Shown piece after piece: positions 63,213 to 64,000 of a stretch of 64,000 nt of DNA (positions are counted from its first letter, which is position 1; each line of letters begins with the position of its first letter). The stretch is taken from contig NZ_VAUW01000001.1 of the NCBI RefSeq assembly GCF_005771495.1, positions 62,001 to 126,000 on the forward strand, read 5' to 3'. The stretch comes from Maribacter sp. ACAM166 (GTDB taxonomy: Bacteria > Bacteroidota > Bacteroidia > Flavobacteriales > Flavobacteriaceae). The notes beneath the pieces are model-generated. The model was given only the letters and a program-made list of their open reading frames with translations, was not told the origin of the DNA and ran no database searches. The translations under genes and the position numbers were made by a program.

Positions 63213-64000
63213 ATGAAAAAATATTATGCTTATTTATTGCTTTTACTGGTTATTACTGGTTGTGCCACCTATAGTACAAAGTATGTGGATGACAAATATG
63301 CTATCGACGTTATCGAGCTAAAAGAAGTTTCTCATACCTTTTATTTAGTAGGGGATGCAGGGCTGTCTCCAATGGGTGGAATGAACCCTGCCCTTAAAAT
63401 TTTCAAGGACAAATTGGATGAAGCAGATAAGAATAGTACTGCTATTTTTTTAGGGGACAATATCTACCCTGCAGGATTGCCAGACCCTAAAGATTCTACT
63501 GTAGCGTATTTGACAGCTAAAAATCATTTGGATGCACAATTGAAAACACTTGACAATTTTAAAGGCAGACCACTTTTTATACCAGGTAATCATGATTGGT
63601 ATACAGAAGGTTTAATCGGTTTGGAACGTGAAGAAGATTATATTAAAAAAGCTCTAAAGCAAAAAAATCCTTTCCTACCCGAGAATGGATGTCCTATCGA
63701 TGTTGTAGAAATAGGAGATGATGTTGCTATCATAACCATTGATACCGAGTGGTACTTGACGAATTGGGACAAGCGGCCTGATATAAATGATAAATGTAAT
63801 ATAAAAAGTAGGGAGAAGTTTTTCTTGGAGCTTGAAGATGCCATAAAAGATTACCGAGACCGAACTACGGTTATTGCCATGCACCATCCTACAAGTAGTT
63901 ATGGTCCACATGGTGGGCAATTTTCATTGAGAAAGCAATTTTATCCTAAAGAATTGCCTTTTCCAATACCGGTTTTAGGAACTTTTATCAATGTATTAAG
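63213..64000 (+). CDS. Metallophosphoesterase lipoprotein (3' truncated by the window end)
   Basis: 262 codons are visible with no stop. The N-terminus is a lipoprotein signal with lipobox VITGC (Cys18). Metal motifs: LVGDAGL (about 48-54), FLGDNIYPAGLP (about 86-97), IPGNHDWYT (about 127-135), AMHHPTSSYGPHGG (about 230-243). This pattern resembles extracytoplasmic purple-acid-phosphatase-like enzymes of Bacteroidetes. ATG 63213 is chosen because it opens the signal peptide. Divergent from the HD/PycTM gene with only 56 bp between. C-terminal domains cannot be seen. Confidence 0.85.
   Translation, partial: MKKYYAYLLLLLVITGCATYSTKYVDDKYAIDVIELKEVSHTFYLVGDAGLSPMGGMNPALKIFKDKLDEADKNSTAIFLGDNIYPAGLPDPKDSTVAYLTAKNHLDAQLKTLDNFKGRPLFIPGNHDWYTEGLIGLEREEDYIKKALKQKNPFLPENGCPIDVVEIGDDVAIITIDTEWYLTNWDKRPDINDKCNIKSREKFFLELEDAIKDYRDRTTVIAMHHPTSSYGPHGGQFSLRKQFYPKELPFPIPVLGTFINVL

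Noticed and set aside
61939-64000. A complete Pycsar defence system
   Set aside because: Only the effector-type domain is seen. There is no PycC cyclase in the window, so a full system cannot be claimed.

Overview
The window looks like a chromosomal segment of a low-GC Flavobacteriaceae bacterium (Bacteroidetes). The evidence is a SusC-type TonB-dependent receptor with an N-terminal carboxypeptidase-like repeat, surface-type lipoproteins, promoter elements of the TAnnTTTG type, purine-poor translation starts, a 2Fe-2S ferredoxin/TrxR-like reductase pair, and many large FtsX/MacB-type ABC permeases. This placement is inferred from protein families, not from a database search. There are no rRNA, tRNA, IS or CRISPR features that I can see.

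Layout. (1) 1-9008: tail of an unknown gene; a minus-strand operon of a TonB receptor and an internally duplicated surface lipoprotein; divergently, a PhoB/PhoR-like two-component pair; then trmB, a LysE-type exporter and an alkyltransferase-like DNA repair protein. The gap between the receptor and phoB holds an array of TAAC half-sites in strict 11-bp phase, the architecture expected of a PhoB operator. (2) 9012-38987: the most unusual part. A minus-strand NtrY/NtrC-like pair (sensor kinase plus sigma-54 activator) is divergent from a 27-kb block made of a TolC-like protein, a HlyD/MacA-like adaptor, an ATPase, nine consecutive paralogous permeases of about 800 residues, and a second ATPase. 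The block divides into three units, each with three permeases. Each unit is preceded by the same regulatory module: two 17-bp TGT-N11-ACA sites whose centres lie 22 bp apart, then a TGGCAY-N5-TNG (sigma-54-like) element 73, 62 or 73 bp further on. I read this as a local sigma-54 regulon in which the adjacent activator drives three operons that encode interchangeable permease modules.

(3) 38988-53323: a palindromic repeat; an amidase lipoprotein; an Fe-S cluster group (Mrp ATPase, NFU protein, ferredoxin reductase, ferredoxin) interrupted by a four-helix-bundle pseudogene with two nonsense codons; a 15-copy heptanucleotide tandem repeat; an MsbA-like exporter; a penicillin-acylase-family lipoprotein; an ABC ATPase with a permease fused to an M1 aminopeptidase domain. 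(4) 53481-58219, minus strand: a small secreted protein, then an apparent D-amino-acid catabolic operon (GntP-type permease, RidA, D-threonine aldolase/D-serine dehydratase-like enzyme, M19 dipeptidase), preceded by two inverted repeats. (5) 58566-64000: two metallophosphoesterases, a GAF-containing protein, and an HD-domain protein fused to a Pycsar-effector-type membrane domain, with no cyclase gene nearby.

Functionally the first two regions are sensor-driven envelope systems (phosphate-type regulation of nutrient uptake; sigma-54 regulation of an ABC efflux or envelope system). The rest is mostly housekeeping and catabolism.
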